Source: Filosporella fistucella (lineage: Eukaryota > Ascomycota > Leotiomycetes > Helotiales). From it: DNA of 64,000 bases. The notes below the pieces were generated by a model. The model was given only the letters and a program-made list of their open reading frames with translations, made no database searches and was not told the DNA's origin. Below are positions 35,767 to 48,524 of this stretch, piece by piece (the first letter of the stretch is position 1; every line of letters begins with the position of its first letter). Position numbers and translations under genes: made by a program. The DNA is taken from contig JAQJZZ010000005.1 of NCBI GenBank assembly GCA_030077755.1, forward strand, positions 992,001 to 1,056,000. Reading direction: 5' to 3'.

Positions 35767-38617
35767 ATGAGTCAATTGATATCGAGGAGAGGTTGCCTTT
35801 TATGGCATCGCCAGTCCAAAGGCTTTGACGTTCTCAAAGCAAAGTTTTATCGATATCAGACTGCACAATTGGCATATTCAACAGCCCATGCTCATGATGA
35901 ACCCATTATCAAGCGAACTCGAAATATTGGAATCATTGCCCACATCGATGCAGTAAGAATGCTGATGCTATATTCTAAATAGCAATACGCTCACATTATC
36001 CTAGGGAAAGACAACTACAACTGAGCGTATGCTCTACTACAGTGGATTTACTCGTCGAATAGGAGGTATGGCATGATATTCTTACTTGCTGGCTTTCGGA
36101 CTTTGATCATATTAAAGTTCACACTGTTGGGCTTATATTACCAAACATCTCACCCGACCATTACTAGTGCTTGCCCTCTCCAGTTTTTTTAGATGCTGCC
36201 TCTTCCACCTCCATTTCCCCCCTTGTATCACGTGACATTTTCTCATTGTAAAGAATACTTTCTGACATATAGTTCCAGACGTGGACGATGGATCTACCGT
36301 AACTGATTTTCTCCCCGCTGAGCGAGCAAGGGGAATCACAATTCAATCAGCTGCTGTAACCTTCGATTGGCCTCCAAAACATGAAGGTGCTACAGAGAAG
36401 TCAGATGGGCCACGATCACATACATCACACACTATCAACCTAATAGATACTCCCGGGCATGCAGACTTTACTTTCGAGGTTCTTCGGTCATTACGAATTC
36501 TCGATGGGGCAGTCTGTATTCTTGATGGCGTAGCTGGTGTTGAAGCTCAAACCGAAAAGGTGTGGGCTCAAGCCAGCAACTACAAAATTCCAAGGCTGGC
36601 ATTTGTCAATAAGTTGGACAGAGATGGAGCCGCATTTGAGAGAACTGTGAGGGAAATTGGCACAAGACTTAGGGGATGGCCTGCGGTATGTCAGATCCCC
36701 TGGTGGGAAGGGGGAAAGGGAAGGTTCACCGGAGTCGGGGACGCTATCAACCTTTGTGCCTTGAAATGGGAAGAAGGAGGTGATGGTAAGAGTATACAGA
36801 GTTTCAGTCTTGAAACACTCAATCAAGAGGATCCAGGCCTCCGAAGAGAAATTATCAAGGCACGTGGAGCCTTAGTCGAAGCTTTATGTGAGTACGACGA
36901 GACATTACTTGCCACATGGCTGGAGCACAACGACGACAGCTTGGCCATTCCCGCTCAAGCTATCAGAGATAGTCTTAGACGCTGCATCATAGATGGCTCT
37001 GGACGAGTCATTCCAGTTTTTGCTGGAGCAAGCTTTAGGAATATCGGAGTTCAGCCACTTCTCGATGCAGTCGATGATCTACTTCCGGATCCTACTGAGA
37101 GGCCAGACCCGGAGATCAGTATTGGAGCGCAGAAGGGTGGGCTATCCGATCTGTTACATGGTAAATTTGAGATTGCGCCAGCCAATGCCAAACACCAATC
37201 CAAAAAGTCAACAGCAACGACACCAGTGGTCAAGCAACTAGAAGGTTGCGCTCTTGCTTTCAAAGTCGTTAACGATGCTCGTCGCGGTGTTCTAGTTTAC
37301 GTCAGAGTGTATTCCGGATCGCTCAAACGTAATGCTGCTTTGTGGAATACTAATCTTCACCTTACAGAACGAGCACAGCGACTATTACGAATGCAGGCCT
37401 CGGATGCTGTCGAGATTTCCCACATCGCTGCTGGCCAAATCGGTGTTATTGCAGGTCTCAAATACGCTCGAACAGGTGATACATTAATATCATACTCTGG
37501 GTCCCATCCAAAAACAGGACCACCAGCACCATTGAATACGCTTCAGCTGCGTCCAATTGAAGTCCCTCCACCGGTCTTCTTCGCAGCCATAGAACCACAC
37601 AGCCTGAGTGAAGAGAAAAATGTAGCGGAAATACTGGCTCTCTTGTTACGAGAAGACCCCAGCTTGCATGTCAATGTGGATGAAGAATCCGGGCAGATGT
37701 TGCTCAGCGGTATGGGAGAGCTTCATCTCGAAATTGCCAGAGACCGGCTTGTCAATGATTTCAAGGCTAAAGCGACTATGGGAAATATCGAAATAAGCTA
37801 CCGTGAATGTGTTCTATCCAAGACAGGCGTACACAGAGTTGTCTTCGATCGCGAGGTAGCAGGAAAGAAAGGAAAGGCTGCATGTGAGGCTTCAATTGAA
37901 CCCTGCAGCGAGTTCATCACATCTTCTCGCTACACTGTCCAGCGCGATGGCAATACGATCACTGTTCAAATACCTGATTCCGCATACAATGACGAAGGAG
38001 TTGTGTCTCTTCCCACCGACCTTTCGTTAGTGATGGTACATGAGGCACTGGTGAATGGCGCTGTTGCAGCTCTTGCTCGGGGCCCTCGTCGCTCTTTCCC
38101 ACTTCATAGCGCCCACGTTTTCCTGAAATTCGACCCGGCAACTGACATTTTTGGCTCTGACACATCTACCACCGCCTTATCTTCCGCTGCAAGACTTGCG
38201 GTGCAAGCTGCTCTGAAAGAAAATCTCGAGAAAGATTGTGTTGGTCTCATGGAACCTGTCATGAATGTTGTTATCAGCTGTGACGAGGCATCGCTTGGGG
38301 CAATTGTGCACGACATCTCTTCTGCTCGGGGCGGCCATGTCCTTTCCCTAGAAGCAGATGGCAATGAGGACTCGGCAGCTGATCTCCCAGCTATCGATGT
38401 AAAGCGAATATATGCTCCTCCAGATCCATTCGCTTCGTCAGGTAGTGGAGATGCCTCAGGGCCAGGTCAACAGAGACAGGTGACAGCAAGAGTACCGCTG
38501 AAGGAAATGGTTGGCTATTTGAAACATCTAAGGAGTCTGACTGGAGGAAGAGGCACTTTCATCATGAGTGTTGATAAGTTCGAGCGATTGACTGGTCCTA
38601 GAGAGAAGGCTTTGTGA
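35767..38617 (+). CDS. MEF2: Mitochondrial elongation factor G2 (ribosome recycling GTPase)
   Basis: Exons 35767-35952, 36005-36065, 36273-38617; 863 residues. The N-terminus ([20 protein letters not shown]) is basic and free of acid residues over the first 20 positions, as in mitochondrial presequences. The GTPase domain has the P-loop AHIDAGKTTTTE (interrupted by intron 1), [12 protein letters not shown] (switch), DTPGHADF (G3) and VNKLDRD (G4). The EF-G domains II-V follow with [14 protein letters not shown] and, near the end, [15 protein letters not shown]. Mef2-type features such as the insert after domain II separate it from translocase Mef1, and family knowledge gives a role in mitochondrial ribosome recycling with Rrf1. 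Intron 2 (207 bases) is larger than most here. Confidence 0.92.
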
Positions 38618-39235
38618 TGTACTGTATTTTGCAAGGGATGTAGGATTATTAAAATATCATTTCAGTACCACAACCTTCCTACCTGTTCGAGTTGTCTCGA
38701 CATCATCAAAATGCTATGAAGCCAAGATGATAGTCCTGAACCCTTGTTCTGCTCGCCGCTCGTTTCTAGTATGCAGGCCAAAGAAAGAACTTGGGTATGA
38801 TTTCGAAAGCTGAAAGAGGGAAGTGACTTGTTGCCTGCCTAATGTTAAGTTTTCTAGCTGATGGTATGAAGGTAAAGTGTGCCAATATCATTGTGATGGT
38901 TAATCTCGGCCAGCGAGAAGTAAGAGGTCACGAGAAGATCTACTGTGTGATGGATTCAGATAGATATATACAACCCTCTTTGAATAAAGATCATGATGTC
39001 TGCGATGGCAGATGGGAAACACTCTCACAATGGATCTCAACACGTCGTCATCTTGAACTTATCACATTGGCATCACCGCTAAGTCAGACCATTTATTCCA
39101 AATTGCACGCAAGTCAAGAGGAAATCAAAACGTGAGAAAGGTCATATATTGAGGTATCACAACTTCCGTGCAGGCGCACGATATAACAAAGGAAACCTTC
39201 ATCTGTCTAAGCTCCAGGCTAAGACGCACATCAAT
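38618..39235. other. Convergent intergenic region
   Basis: This lies between the 3' ends of MEF2 and the ferric reductase gene. I see no coding signal. Confidence 0.5.
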
Positions 39236-41239
39236 TTACCATCCGAACTGCTCACAATGCAACTCAATACTCGGCCCCTTTACCTTGATGCAGCTCGCAG
39301 CCGTCCGTCTCACAGCCCACATCAAGCCGTCCGGTCCACAAGCCGCGATAGCGATTCTTTCTTCATCGCCTGCCTTAGAAATGATCTCGCGTATCAATAC
39401 ATCGACATCAGGTCGCCCGGGAAGAACATGTACAGAGGAAGATGAGTCCCAAGGACGTGTATCTGGCTCCTTGCCCATTTTCTCGATATCGGCTGGGAAT
39501 GTAGCGTAGTAGTCTGGTCGGAGAGTTGCATCAGTCGCGTTGGAACGCAGAGTGGCATTGGAGTTCTGGCCGACGAGATTCTTTTCGTCGTCTTCGGGAC
39601 CGATCGGAGAATTTGGAGAATTTGGTTCAATGGGTGAGAGGGGAACGATTGGAGAACCAGTATAGGAGGGACGTGTGGAGTGGAGCGTGATGTTGACGCG
39701 GTGGGAGGCTTGAAGCTCGGTGAGCTCTTTATGGAACCATGAGAGTTGATCTGTAGGCTTTAGTAAGACTGAAGCGGTTGCTCAGGTGATGTACTGACCT
39801 TGCTCTCTGACCGACCAAATAAATTCAATGGTGGGCTTAGCTGTATCCCCGAGTTTACGGATCATGTCAAGAGCGACCCCAAAGGTGAATGAGGCACCAC
39901 TTCCTCCAGCAACCAAGATGACCTTGTCGGCGACCTTCGAGAAATTTGGAAGGGCGCCGTATGGCCCATCGAAAGAAGCTCGCAGTGAAACGCCAGGGTG
40001 TTTTGTCGCATATTCGTGGAGATCATTGGTAAAGCCATCATATGCCGACACCACCAGCTCCAATGAGGTTGGAGTGTTGCTGACAATTGTGAAGGGATGC
40101 GTCTCGAACGCACGGATTTTCGGAATCCAGAGGAAGCAGTGAGTACCTGGAACGGCACGAGATGGAGATCGACGAAGGACGATTCTTGTTCCTCCATGAG
40201 GTAAGGGGGTGATTGTAGCCTTGTTGTCATACATGTACCAGCCGAGTCTGCATAATCGTAGTATTCGGTCTGAGCCCCAGATAGCGCCAGTCACGATGGT
40301 GATAATGATGACTTTGTGATGCATTTCCGGTTGATGAAGAGCAACGTTGATGACAAAAACAATAAACATGGCGATGTGAGAGATGTAAAAGACCTCATAT
40401 CTTATGCGTCTGATGACCACAGCAAAACACATAGCGATGACCAAGGCCACGACCGCTGTAATGCCATAGATTTGTGGTTCCGCCAACAGCATCTTGGTGA
40501 AATGGATTTTATCAAATGCCACACACATCATGATTGTGTGCATCAATGCAAAGGCTATGGTTGAATAGCCTCCAACTTGATGAAGAATGTTGAGTCTTTC
40601 ATAAGAGTAGGCCGTCAAGAACGCCAATGGTGTGTTTTTTAGAGCCAAAAATGTGACGAAGGCGGCGTTGGTTATGGCCATCCTATAAAGTGTCAGTATT
40701 GCATAGCTGCTATAGTAGTATCACATACCATCCCATTCTCTTTGAAATGGGCATCATGGAAGACCAATCGATGTTTGTTACAGTTAATGAAACATTGATT
40801 CCAATATATGCCAGAACCAAAACTGCATGCCCGATGGATGTGAAGCCTGGAACACGATGGGTAAGAACATGGCGCACCATTCTGCAAATGTGAGCTATTG
40901 AGCTAAGAGGTAGTAAGATTCGTACCTAGCAATAGAGACTTGTGCCTTCATGATACCAGACTTCCTAAGACCTTTGGATGCATATCTACTATACAAGAAG
41001 CGGCTCCAGTGAAATATTGTAAAAAGAAGGATGAGCCCTAGAACACCAGCGGCATAGTATTTGACAGCATTTTGACTATTGTGTTGTGCTCTCAACTGTG
41101 CTGCGATTCTGGCTTTCTTGGCCGCTGCTGCAATAGCTGTAGCATTTTTTCCAGGAACAACAGGGGAAGAAGTGCTTGAAGGCATTTTTACTTGATGATA
41201 TTGGAACACTGGTTCTAGGCCTTCCCACCAGGGAGACAT
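39236..41239 (-). CDS. Ferric-chelate reductase (FRE family)
   Basis: Exons on the minus strand: 41239-40926, 40881-40729, 40682-39799, 39750-39236; 621 residues. This plasma-membrane flavocytochrome reduces extracellular ferric (or cupric) ions before uptake. The N-terminal half has six or seven membrane helices. Two histidine pairs 13 residues apart (HQVGGYSTIAFALMH and HIAMFIVFVINVALH) match the bis-haem ligands. The FAD motif HPFTIVS and the NADPH motifs GGSGASFTFGVALD and ACGPDGLM complete the ferric-reductase domain order. A Ser/Pro/Asn-rich loop of about 60 residues lies between the two NADPH blocks. There is no signal peptide; the first helix starts near residue 50. No linked ferroxidase or permease is seen nearby, so it is not part of a visible iron cluster. 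Confidence 0.92.
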
Positions 41240-42704
41240 AAGAACATATAAGAAGAGGACTCATCCTGTAAGTCTTCAATACCATGAATTTTAAGATCCG
41301 GCGTCTCGCGCAAAGACCAAGGCTTCATATTAGCAATATGGATAAAGAAATAAAGTGGACATGAATGCAGTGACAACCCACAGGTGACAGTACGCTATAA
41401 ATTAGCAAAATCTTGCCAAGAAAAGCTTATCATAGGGTGGTATTAAGTCACGGGGAAAGGAGTAAGTACAAAAGGGGTCGTTTTCGAATGGAGGTTTGCC
41501 TTGTCTTGGAGGGAGTGTTGCTTCTAATATGGATAAAGAGAGCTTTGGTGGACCAATACCTGGGGAACCTTATGGATAATGACAAAGCCATGTCAAATAC
41601 AACACTGATTGTGGGGAAGTTACCCCGATAGGTACGCTCTAACGTGCCTCCGACATGCATGCAAAACTGTGTATCATCGGTAGCTTGCGGATGTCACCCT
41701 GGTTTAAAATGCCTAAGCCAGCTGACTCGAGTGACATCTTCTAGAAAGCGACGCAAAGAGGAAGGTTGACACCAGAAGGCGTCCCTCATGTGCGAATATA
41801 TTGTCCGGCAAAAGTCGAGAGGAGAAACGTTAAATAGGGTAATTGGGGATCAACCAATGGTCGAACACCGAACACACTAATGTTACCCTCCTTCCTGGCT
41901 CTTGCTTCTGGGCTACTGTAGTGTCGCTACCGAGCAAAAAACGCGATGCAGATATATGTATGTAGATTTGAATCATAGCAGCATGTGACGGAACACAACG
42001 CAATTTGTTTAACGTGGCAACATCTGGGGAAAACGGCTCCCACAATATTCAGTAATCAAGACTTGACGTCGCTTGCAGTCTCTCCATGGTGCATGAACAG
42101 GTTGTGATTCCCAACTTCTGAATGATTGGAATGGATAAAGGAGCTTTTGGTTCCGAGCCGGTCGGTACATGCTCCGCACGTAATATTTCAAATGCCGAGT
42201 ATAGCAGACATTAAGATTCGATTCGGAGGAAGAAGGCGCAAAAAAAGGAAACAAAATATGGATGAGACTAGACAAGATCTCTCTCCTGCACCACCAACCC
42301 TATTTGATCGGGGAATTGGGACTTGGCATCACTCTACCAGTCTCGGCTTAGGTTGCTGACTACATTCTGAGGTTGCGAGAATCTTTGCCACACGTGATGG
42401 TGTAACCTCACAGCAGTAACCTCGTGGGACCTCCATAATCCGTACGCATCATGTGTGCAATCTCACTGCAAGTGAGACGCGGTCATCCTCCACCTGCACT
42501 ATGAGCATCATGAAAAACTGGTGATCAGACTATGAGTTGGCAAATCGGTCTCTCCCAGTGTCGTCCTTCAGAGTGGAGAAGCCTTGACGCCTCGAACGCC
42601 TCAATATATTCGACATTTCAACAATCAGCCGTGTCTGCTTGCAAACTCCCATGTGGCCAAGCATTGATTTGATTCGACAGAATTGACCTCCAACGTCGTC
42701 CACC
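41240..42704. other. Divergent intergenic region
   Basis: Promoter space between the ferric reductase and the hydrolase genes. I checked by eye for the GATA-type iron-repressor site ATCWGATAA and found no perfect match. I see no gene. Confidence 0.45.
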
Positions 42705-43532
42705 ATGGCACATTATACTTCAGTCAGAAGGCCGCCTATCATCATTGAGCCCCCGTTTCCTTCACAAACCTCACCTGCCACCCTGATCTTCATCCATGGG
42801 TATAATTTCTTCGCCACTGATTTCAACGCCGATCCACCCAATAAACTCTCTGTGGCGTATCACATACATAGTTCTCCTCGATTGAAGCACCTGAAAATCA
42901 TTGTTCCAGAAGGGCTTCCTTGTATCCATCCTTCTGTGGACAAGAAAGTTTGGTACAATATCGATATGCCGGTTCCTCTACCTGGAGATCCCAACAAAGC
43001 ATATGAACTCGTAGAGTATGGTGTGTTTGGCCGAAACGAGGGTGATATGAATGTTTCTCTTGATTATTTTGAATCCCTCATCGACGCAGAGGTTTCAAGA
43101 GGCACCCCTGCCGAGCGGATTGTTTTCATGGGTGATAGCCAAGGAGCCACGATATTGTTACTATTCATCCTCACTAGAAGAAGAGCTGCCGACATTGGGG
43201 CGATCATCTCTTATGCCGGCTTTGCCCCAACTCCCATGCAATCTATATCGCAGATGCAACGGCATAACAGCCTTGATGTCAATTGGAGCAAAGGCACGCG
43301 ACTGTTCATGTTGCACGGGAAAGAAGATGTCTTTGTGCCGTTGGAAGTCTTCCGGGAATGGCTGAGTCGGCTGGAGGGATTTCAACGCCAAGGCCAAGGC
43401 ATATCAAGCATCGAGTGGAAGCTTGTTGATGGAATGAAGCACTCTTTGACTGCTGTTTTGTGGCCGCATGTTCGAGAAATTTTAGAAAGGATTGAATGCC
43501 TAATTGACTCGAAATCTGCTGCAAAGTTGTAA
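42705..43532 (+). CDS. Acyl-protein thioesterase / carboxylesterase-like hydrolase
   Basis: Single exon, 275 residues. It is an alpha/beta hydrolase of the phospholipase/carboxylesterase group. Seen: the oxyanion strand LIFIHGYNF (near residue 30), nucleophile elbow GDSQGA (Ser near 144), acid LHGKEDVFVP and base His in GMKHSL. VPEGLPCIHPSVDKKVWYNI takes the place of the WFD segment of acyl-protein thioesterases, so it is a diverged member. There is no signal peptide, so it is probably cytosolic. Family substrates are palmitoylated proteins or lysophospholipids; the actual one is not known. The start at MAHYTSVRRPP is the first in-frame Met. Confidence 0.82.
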   Translation: MAHYTSVRRPPIIIEPPFPSQTSPATLIFIHGYNFFATDFNADPPNKLSVAYHIHSSPRLKHLKIIVPEGLPCIHPSVDKKVWYNIDMPVPLPGDPNKAYELVEYGVFGRNEGDMNVSLDYFESLIDAEVSRGTPAERIVFMGDSQGATILLLFILTRRRAADIGAIISYAGFAPTPMQSISQMQRHNSLDVNWSKGTRLFMLHGKEDVFVPLEVFREWLSRLEGFQRQGQGISSIEWKLVDGMKHSLTAVLWPHVREILERIECLIDSKSAAKL

Positions 43533-44299
43533 ATTCAGAAGGTCGATGTTGGAGGTTCGACGTGATGCCAGAACTGCTTATATTTATTCTAAGTAGAAAC
43601 ATCCCCTCGGTAGCGAATTACTGGTGCTCCAAAACCATTTTTCGGTGTCACAGCTTTCGTGCGCACTTTCGATGATAACATTGTGTATGCCAACTTAGTT
43701 GTTGTTCTTGCGCAGCTCAGAATGCAATCTCAGGTCAGTGAGTGAAAATCAAAAGTTATAACGAGATTGGATGTGTGTCGAGGCTAGAATTCAGGAGATA
43801 TTTCCTGATCACCCGCGTTTGAAGGTCTCGGCCGCTTCCATCTAGGCGAACGCCTGAGGCTTCGATACTTTCCTCAAATAGCCTTTACACAGGACATTTT
43901 TGTCCTTAGACCACCCTCTGATTTTATTAAGATTATAGCTGCTTTTTAGATCATCTATCTGTCGAATTTCTTCTAGCACAATCAAATATGGGGTTTGTCC
44001 GAAATACAGCTGCATCTTTTGTACCTAGAACTCACGTATTTGTTCTCGGGTGTTCTCTCAACCTCACTAAACCTAGAATAGCTCAACTTCGAGTGAATAG
44101 AAGATCTCAAAAGGGCATTAAAGTTCTCGTATCCATAAGTTTATCGTAATAGTGTAATCATAGCATTAACGCACCGCCTTTTTCTCCAGATAGCTCCTTC
44201 CCTCTTTGTCAACAACCTAGAAAACACAATCCAAAACCAAAATCTTTGTGAAATCAAAGACAATTCTAATCTACTTTCCACTATTTATACGACGCTACC
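43533..44299. other. Intergenic
   Basis: 3' flank of the hydrolase gene and 5' region of the next plus-strand gene. No gene is seen. Confidence 0.45.
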
Positions 44300-45986
44300 A
44301 TGGCGCCGTCACCAGGTGAACAGCTCAACACGCCGCATTCTAGCGCATCCAGATTTGGTGGCAATGTTCAATGCCTAGGTCGCAGTGCTCGAGAGGCAGC
44401 TGTATCAGTTGCTCCACCTAGCAAACTACTCAGTGAGTGGATCTTCGATCTCAATATCAACAGAGTTCATCATTCCCTAGGGATCAATCCACCAGTTACT
44501 CGATGCCCAACATTTGGAGTACCATCGACCCTTGTCAGTGGCCTCACTGGCAACTTTGGTGAACGCGATCGTGATCGTACTTCGAGCCCTGGACAGGTAT
44601 TTGGCTCAAGCAAACCTCTTATGGTTGCACCACAATCTAAATCTGTACCCGCACAAAAACATGGTAATCCAAATTTGCTGGAAAGTTTCGCCATCACCAA
44701 TGGCATTGCTTATCACAAACTCTCCAGAACTCTACCCAGGAGACCTGGCCCCCTCGATCCTCGCGCAGCCTCTGATGTAAAGGAAAACAGACGGCATACT
44801 ATCCACAACCTGGAAACATACAGAACTGGCCCTTCAAGCAATGCCAAAGGCAGTTCTGTGGGAAAAGGCTCTCAAGCTCCTCCGCCATCTCTCATGGCTG
44901 GGTTCAAAGCCCAAGTTAAAACAGTGGATCCAAACGGTCCAGCTGCAGCTTCACCAGCCAATACTATCCCACCAAAGCTTGAACATGCCCTTCTCAACAG
45001 TACTCAAAGGTTGCTGGAGACTGCTCTCTACAACTTTGCGATGGAGAATATGCCAGTACGTTACAAATTCGCCAGAAACAAGTCATGGATAGCAGAGATG
45101 GTCGGCTCCTGATGATGTGGGAGCTGTTCGCCTGTGTATCTCGTACTCAAGACATTGATACTAATTTGTCTACAGTCATTGTTGAAGGAATTGTACGTCG
45201 AATTCTGCCCGATGATGCTCATGTGTATAAATTGCGAATAGCTTTTTTGGAGTTCAGAAGTTGCTCGCCCTGTTGGGCCTTACTTTCTGAGCTTTATACT
45301 GATCTGTGTATAGAGAATGGGAGATTCCAGAACATGGTGAATTCACAGCATGGGCGAGACCAATCGATACACATGCACGCATAGTTGACGATGCACTCAG
45401 CAAAATCGGGTCTCTCCTGACAGCATACCAGCTCCGTTCGGCTATCAAGTGTAAGTATCAGATTCGAGATGTGCTATATCCTCATCCTGCCGCTAACTGA
45501 TCCGCAGCTGCCTCAGACATTCGTCATAGTGCTGTCCATCGGTTGAGAGTATCTATTGAGAGGCTCGTAATCCTTATGAGAATCGCAGCAGATGTACTTG
45601 ATGATGGTCTGCGTGATGTAATTCACAACAACAAACTTCAGACCATGTTGTCCGCATTGCATGCTCGCGACTGGCCGAGGTTGGAGCTTATCATCAACTC
45701 ACCAGCCAAGAAGCTGGTACCAAAGCATAAGCTTACAGGCAGAGACTATCGAGCCCATCGTCGTGCGGAATTGACCAGGAGACGAAGCGCTTCGCCTATA
45801 AGAAGCAAAGTATCCACTTCCCGAGGTGAGAGAGCAGCAGCAAGAGATGCCGTTAGGAATGTAGGAGTTTCGACTATCCGTAGGGGCCCTGCCGAGATTA
45901 TTGACCTTACCGCCGATGAGAAGATGCCGGCTTCTACTGCTCATTCATCCTCTAGATTTATCGACCTTACTGTCGACGACGATTAG
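44300..45986 (+). CDS. Unknown protein with two C-terminal SUMO-interaction motifs
   Basis: Exons 44300-45055, 45176-45222, 45314-45450, 45508-45986; 472 residues. I do not recognise the family. The first 230 residues are Ser/Pro/Asn-rich and look disordered. The region from about 230 to 385 looks folded and helical (LLNSTQRLLETALYNFAMEN, EWEIPEHGEFTAWARPIDTH, SIERLVILMRIAADVLDDGL). A basic stretch follows (RDYRAHRRAELTRRRSASP). The C-terminus carries EIIDLTADE and, about 20 residues later, FIDLTVDDD at the very end. Both fit the hydrophobic core plus acidic flank of SUMO-interaction motifs (I-[DE]-L-T). This suggests a nuclear SUMO- or repair-linked role, as inference only. The short exon 2 was chosen for phase and sense. 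Confidence 0.7.
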
Positions 45987-47659
45987 CGACTAAATCTTGA
46001 TTAGGATCTGAGCTCTTGGTCGGTTCTTTCGAGCAATAGGAAATGATAATATTTGGTCATCGAGCAAGCTCTCTCGGATTACCTGTCCCTTGCAATTGCA
46101 AACATCAATTTTGGGAGGAGAATTCCACTCGGTTGCGTTGAAGAGTATCCAAGTAGAAATGGCAGTAGGCGGTGTATGTCCTCTTGGCACCGCATCCCAC
46201 AATTAAAAATCACGTTTGGTGTAATTGCGATTCGTATCCTGTCGCTGGCAGCAACTGTGATTCAGTATCTCTATGACAAATTTACTCTCATTACCCAAAA
46301 TCCTAACACCCTTTCCCTTCAGCCAACTCATGTACCAAATCCGTTTTCTGCACCGCAATCTATCTCTTTCTCGATTCGATGGCCAAACCCAAACCCTACC
46401 AATTAAGAAGTCTACCAATGTATCCAATACTACACTACTCACAGATAACATTCGATATTCCAGCAGCCCAGAAACTTGGCGCAGTCATACCAAGCTACAA
46501 CATCCTCCTTCTAAGTTATATTCCAAATCAAAATTCTCACCTCTCCTCGTCTGGGTAAATATAGCACAATGTAACCCTTTTCACTTTCCGCTTCCCACTT
46601 CAGACCGGTACCCATCTGCAAGGTTTCCCCACATCAAGGGTGCAGTACCGGTATTAGCCTATCCCAAGCCACCATCTGGAGACAGACGACCTGCTTCTTT
46701 CAAACTCGAGGATGTGATACCAATGTGCCTTGCATGAGTATGTGGGAATAGACCTTCTGAGATCGTGGGTGGTGTGTTGGTTGCACACGATATGGTTGAT
46801 CTGGTGGCGTTTTACAGGAATGGAGGAGGTGAGATGCCTTCGATCCGGGACACGGACGAGTGGAATATTGATTTAATGGTTGCACAAGAATTGAAACATG
46901 GGGTTGCAAAACATTTGAGAGCTTTTGGGACATGCTGCATATCCCCAAGTTGCAGGAAATGTGATACGTAACGTTTTTATCGGGCAACCATTTGGGCTCG
47001 GGAGGCGGTTTTGTCATGTAGAAAGATTGGCTTCCTGCTGATGGAGGAGTAATTCAATTAATCCTCAGGCAAGTCTACAAATAGAAGCCACTCGGATACA
47101 TTTTTTTACCATGTTATGATCAGCTCTGTAGCAAGTTCTTCACAGAACAACTCTCCGTAAAATTACTGCTATCCCCACTGACACTTTGCAGTGAGGCAAT
47201 TAGTTGACTTTCCGGGAAACTAGTAGCACTCTGCGTGAATCAAATACTGAAATTAGTCATTGAATCGACGAGAGAAATCATCCAATGGATGACACGAGTA
47301 ATTGAAAGTACCGCGACGTCGAAGGTCCTCCCATGGCCAATACACCGGACCTTGAAATGCACGTCTTCAAGACTGACTATCCCCCTTCCTTCTCTTACAG
47401 ACTGACGGTTGTCATAAACCCCAAATCATCTTGAACGCGAGGTCGTCTCTGCTCTCTTACCCACATTTTGGTCTCGAGGATGGACCTGGACCCAGAGCCA
47501 CCGATCAATAAAGATTACGGCTTTTCTATGAAAAATATGATAAACTTGGAGTGTTGATGAACCAAGTGAGCTGGGGTATGAGTTGAAATCCACCCTGCGA
47601 CGTAGTTGAGCAGCTTCCTCCTCTCGATCATTCTATTCACTGCAAGGTTTTGCCGCGGT
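45987..47659. other. Intergenic, possible gene remnant
   Basis: One frame on the plus strand from about 46560 to 46971 reads like protein (KLEDVIPMCLA, then a TGA stop at 46736-46738, then VAHDMVDLVAFYRNGGGE and IDLMVAQELKHGVAKHLRAFG), but has no clear start, domain or partner exon. I leave it unannotated as a gene. Confidence 0.35.
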
Positions 47660-48524
47660 TCAAGCCCACAGGAACGGTCCAATTCGGAGGTTATCGATCT
47701 CTACCAAGATTAGATTCAATTTTGGCATGGCCCATTCTGGATGGGCTTTCTTCCACCTTCGCAAAGCTCTTGCTAACGATCCCTGGTGTTGACGTGCCAG
47801 ATCTTGTCCCAAACTGAACGCTAGACTATGTGCATATGCAGATAGTGCGCTTGAGTCGGATCGACTAGATCCGGCTGGAGCAAGATATGCTGCTGGAGAT
47901 GGAGAAGCGATGGACACCGTGACGAGCTTGGGAAACGTAGCCAAACGGCGTACTACAGTCTCGGCGGGATCAGGAAGTAAGGGATGTTCCAAATACATCG
48001 ACATTTCGCTTTGAAAATCCCTGCCGCCGATTCCGAGGTAAAGGACGTTGCTGAGGTCTCTATGTGATATCATACTGAGGCGAATCGGCATCCAGTCCAG
48101 CTGAACAGTATCCACTTCCATGTCAATCCTTATCGTCGGAGGATGCCCGAGTGTACCAAAGTGAAGCGAGTACTTGTTCATTGCTTCTAAACGGGACTCT
48201 CTGCAGACCATGAGATTTGTTGGGAGTTGCGTGTCTGTGTAAAACCTGCCTGTCGTAGGTAGAAATCTAACCTTGACGAGACGGGGACCAGGGAGATTGA
48301 GTTGCCAAATCATCAATCGGATCACTAAATGGATGAAAGTTAGTCAATATCTACCAGGGCGTTCAGACTATCTGCCCAGAAATAGTTTGGAAACAGGAGA
48401 TCTTCGACTAACAAGGTGGCAACAGTCCAAAGCGTGGAAATGAGCAGTCGCCATGAGCAGCAATTCGATAGCTGGACGCGGGATCATCTGTTCGTTCAAT
48501 GGGGCCCGCTATTGAAGAGCTCAT
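47660..48524 (-). CDS. 2EXR-domain protein
   Basis: Exons on the minus strand: 48524-48413 and 48324-47660; 258 residues. The join gives FPRFGLLPPLIRLMIWQL, the hallmark start of the 2EXR domain (F..LP.ELR..IW) found in large, species-specific families of Leotiomycetes and other Pezizomycotina. Here the usual ELR reads LIR. A second landmark, LPTNLMVCRESRLEAMNKY, matches the L..CRESR..A...Y part of the domain, and VDTVQLD fits the strand that follows. Nothing is known of the biochemical role of these proteins. A 37-codon exon comes before the domain; the start at MSSSIAGP is the first Met in that exon that fits. Confidence 0.78.
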
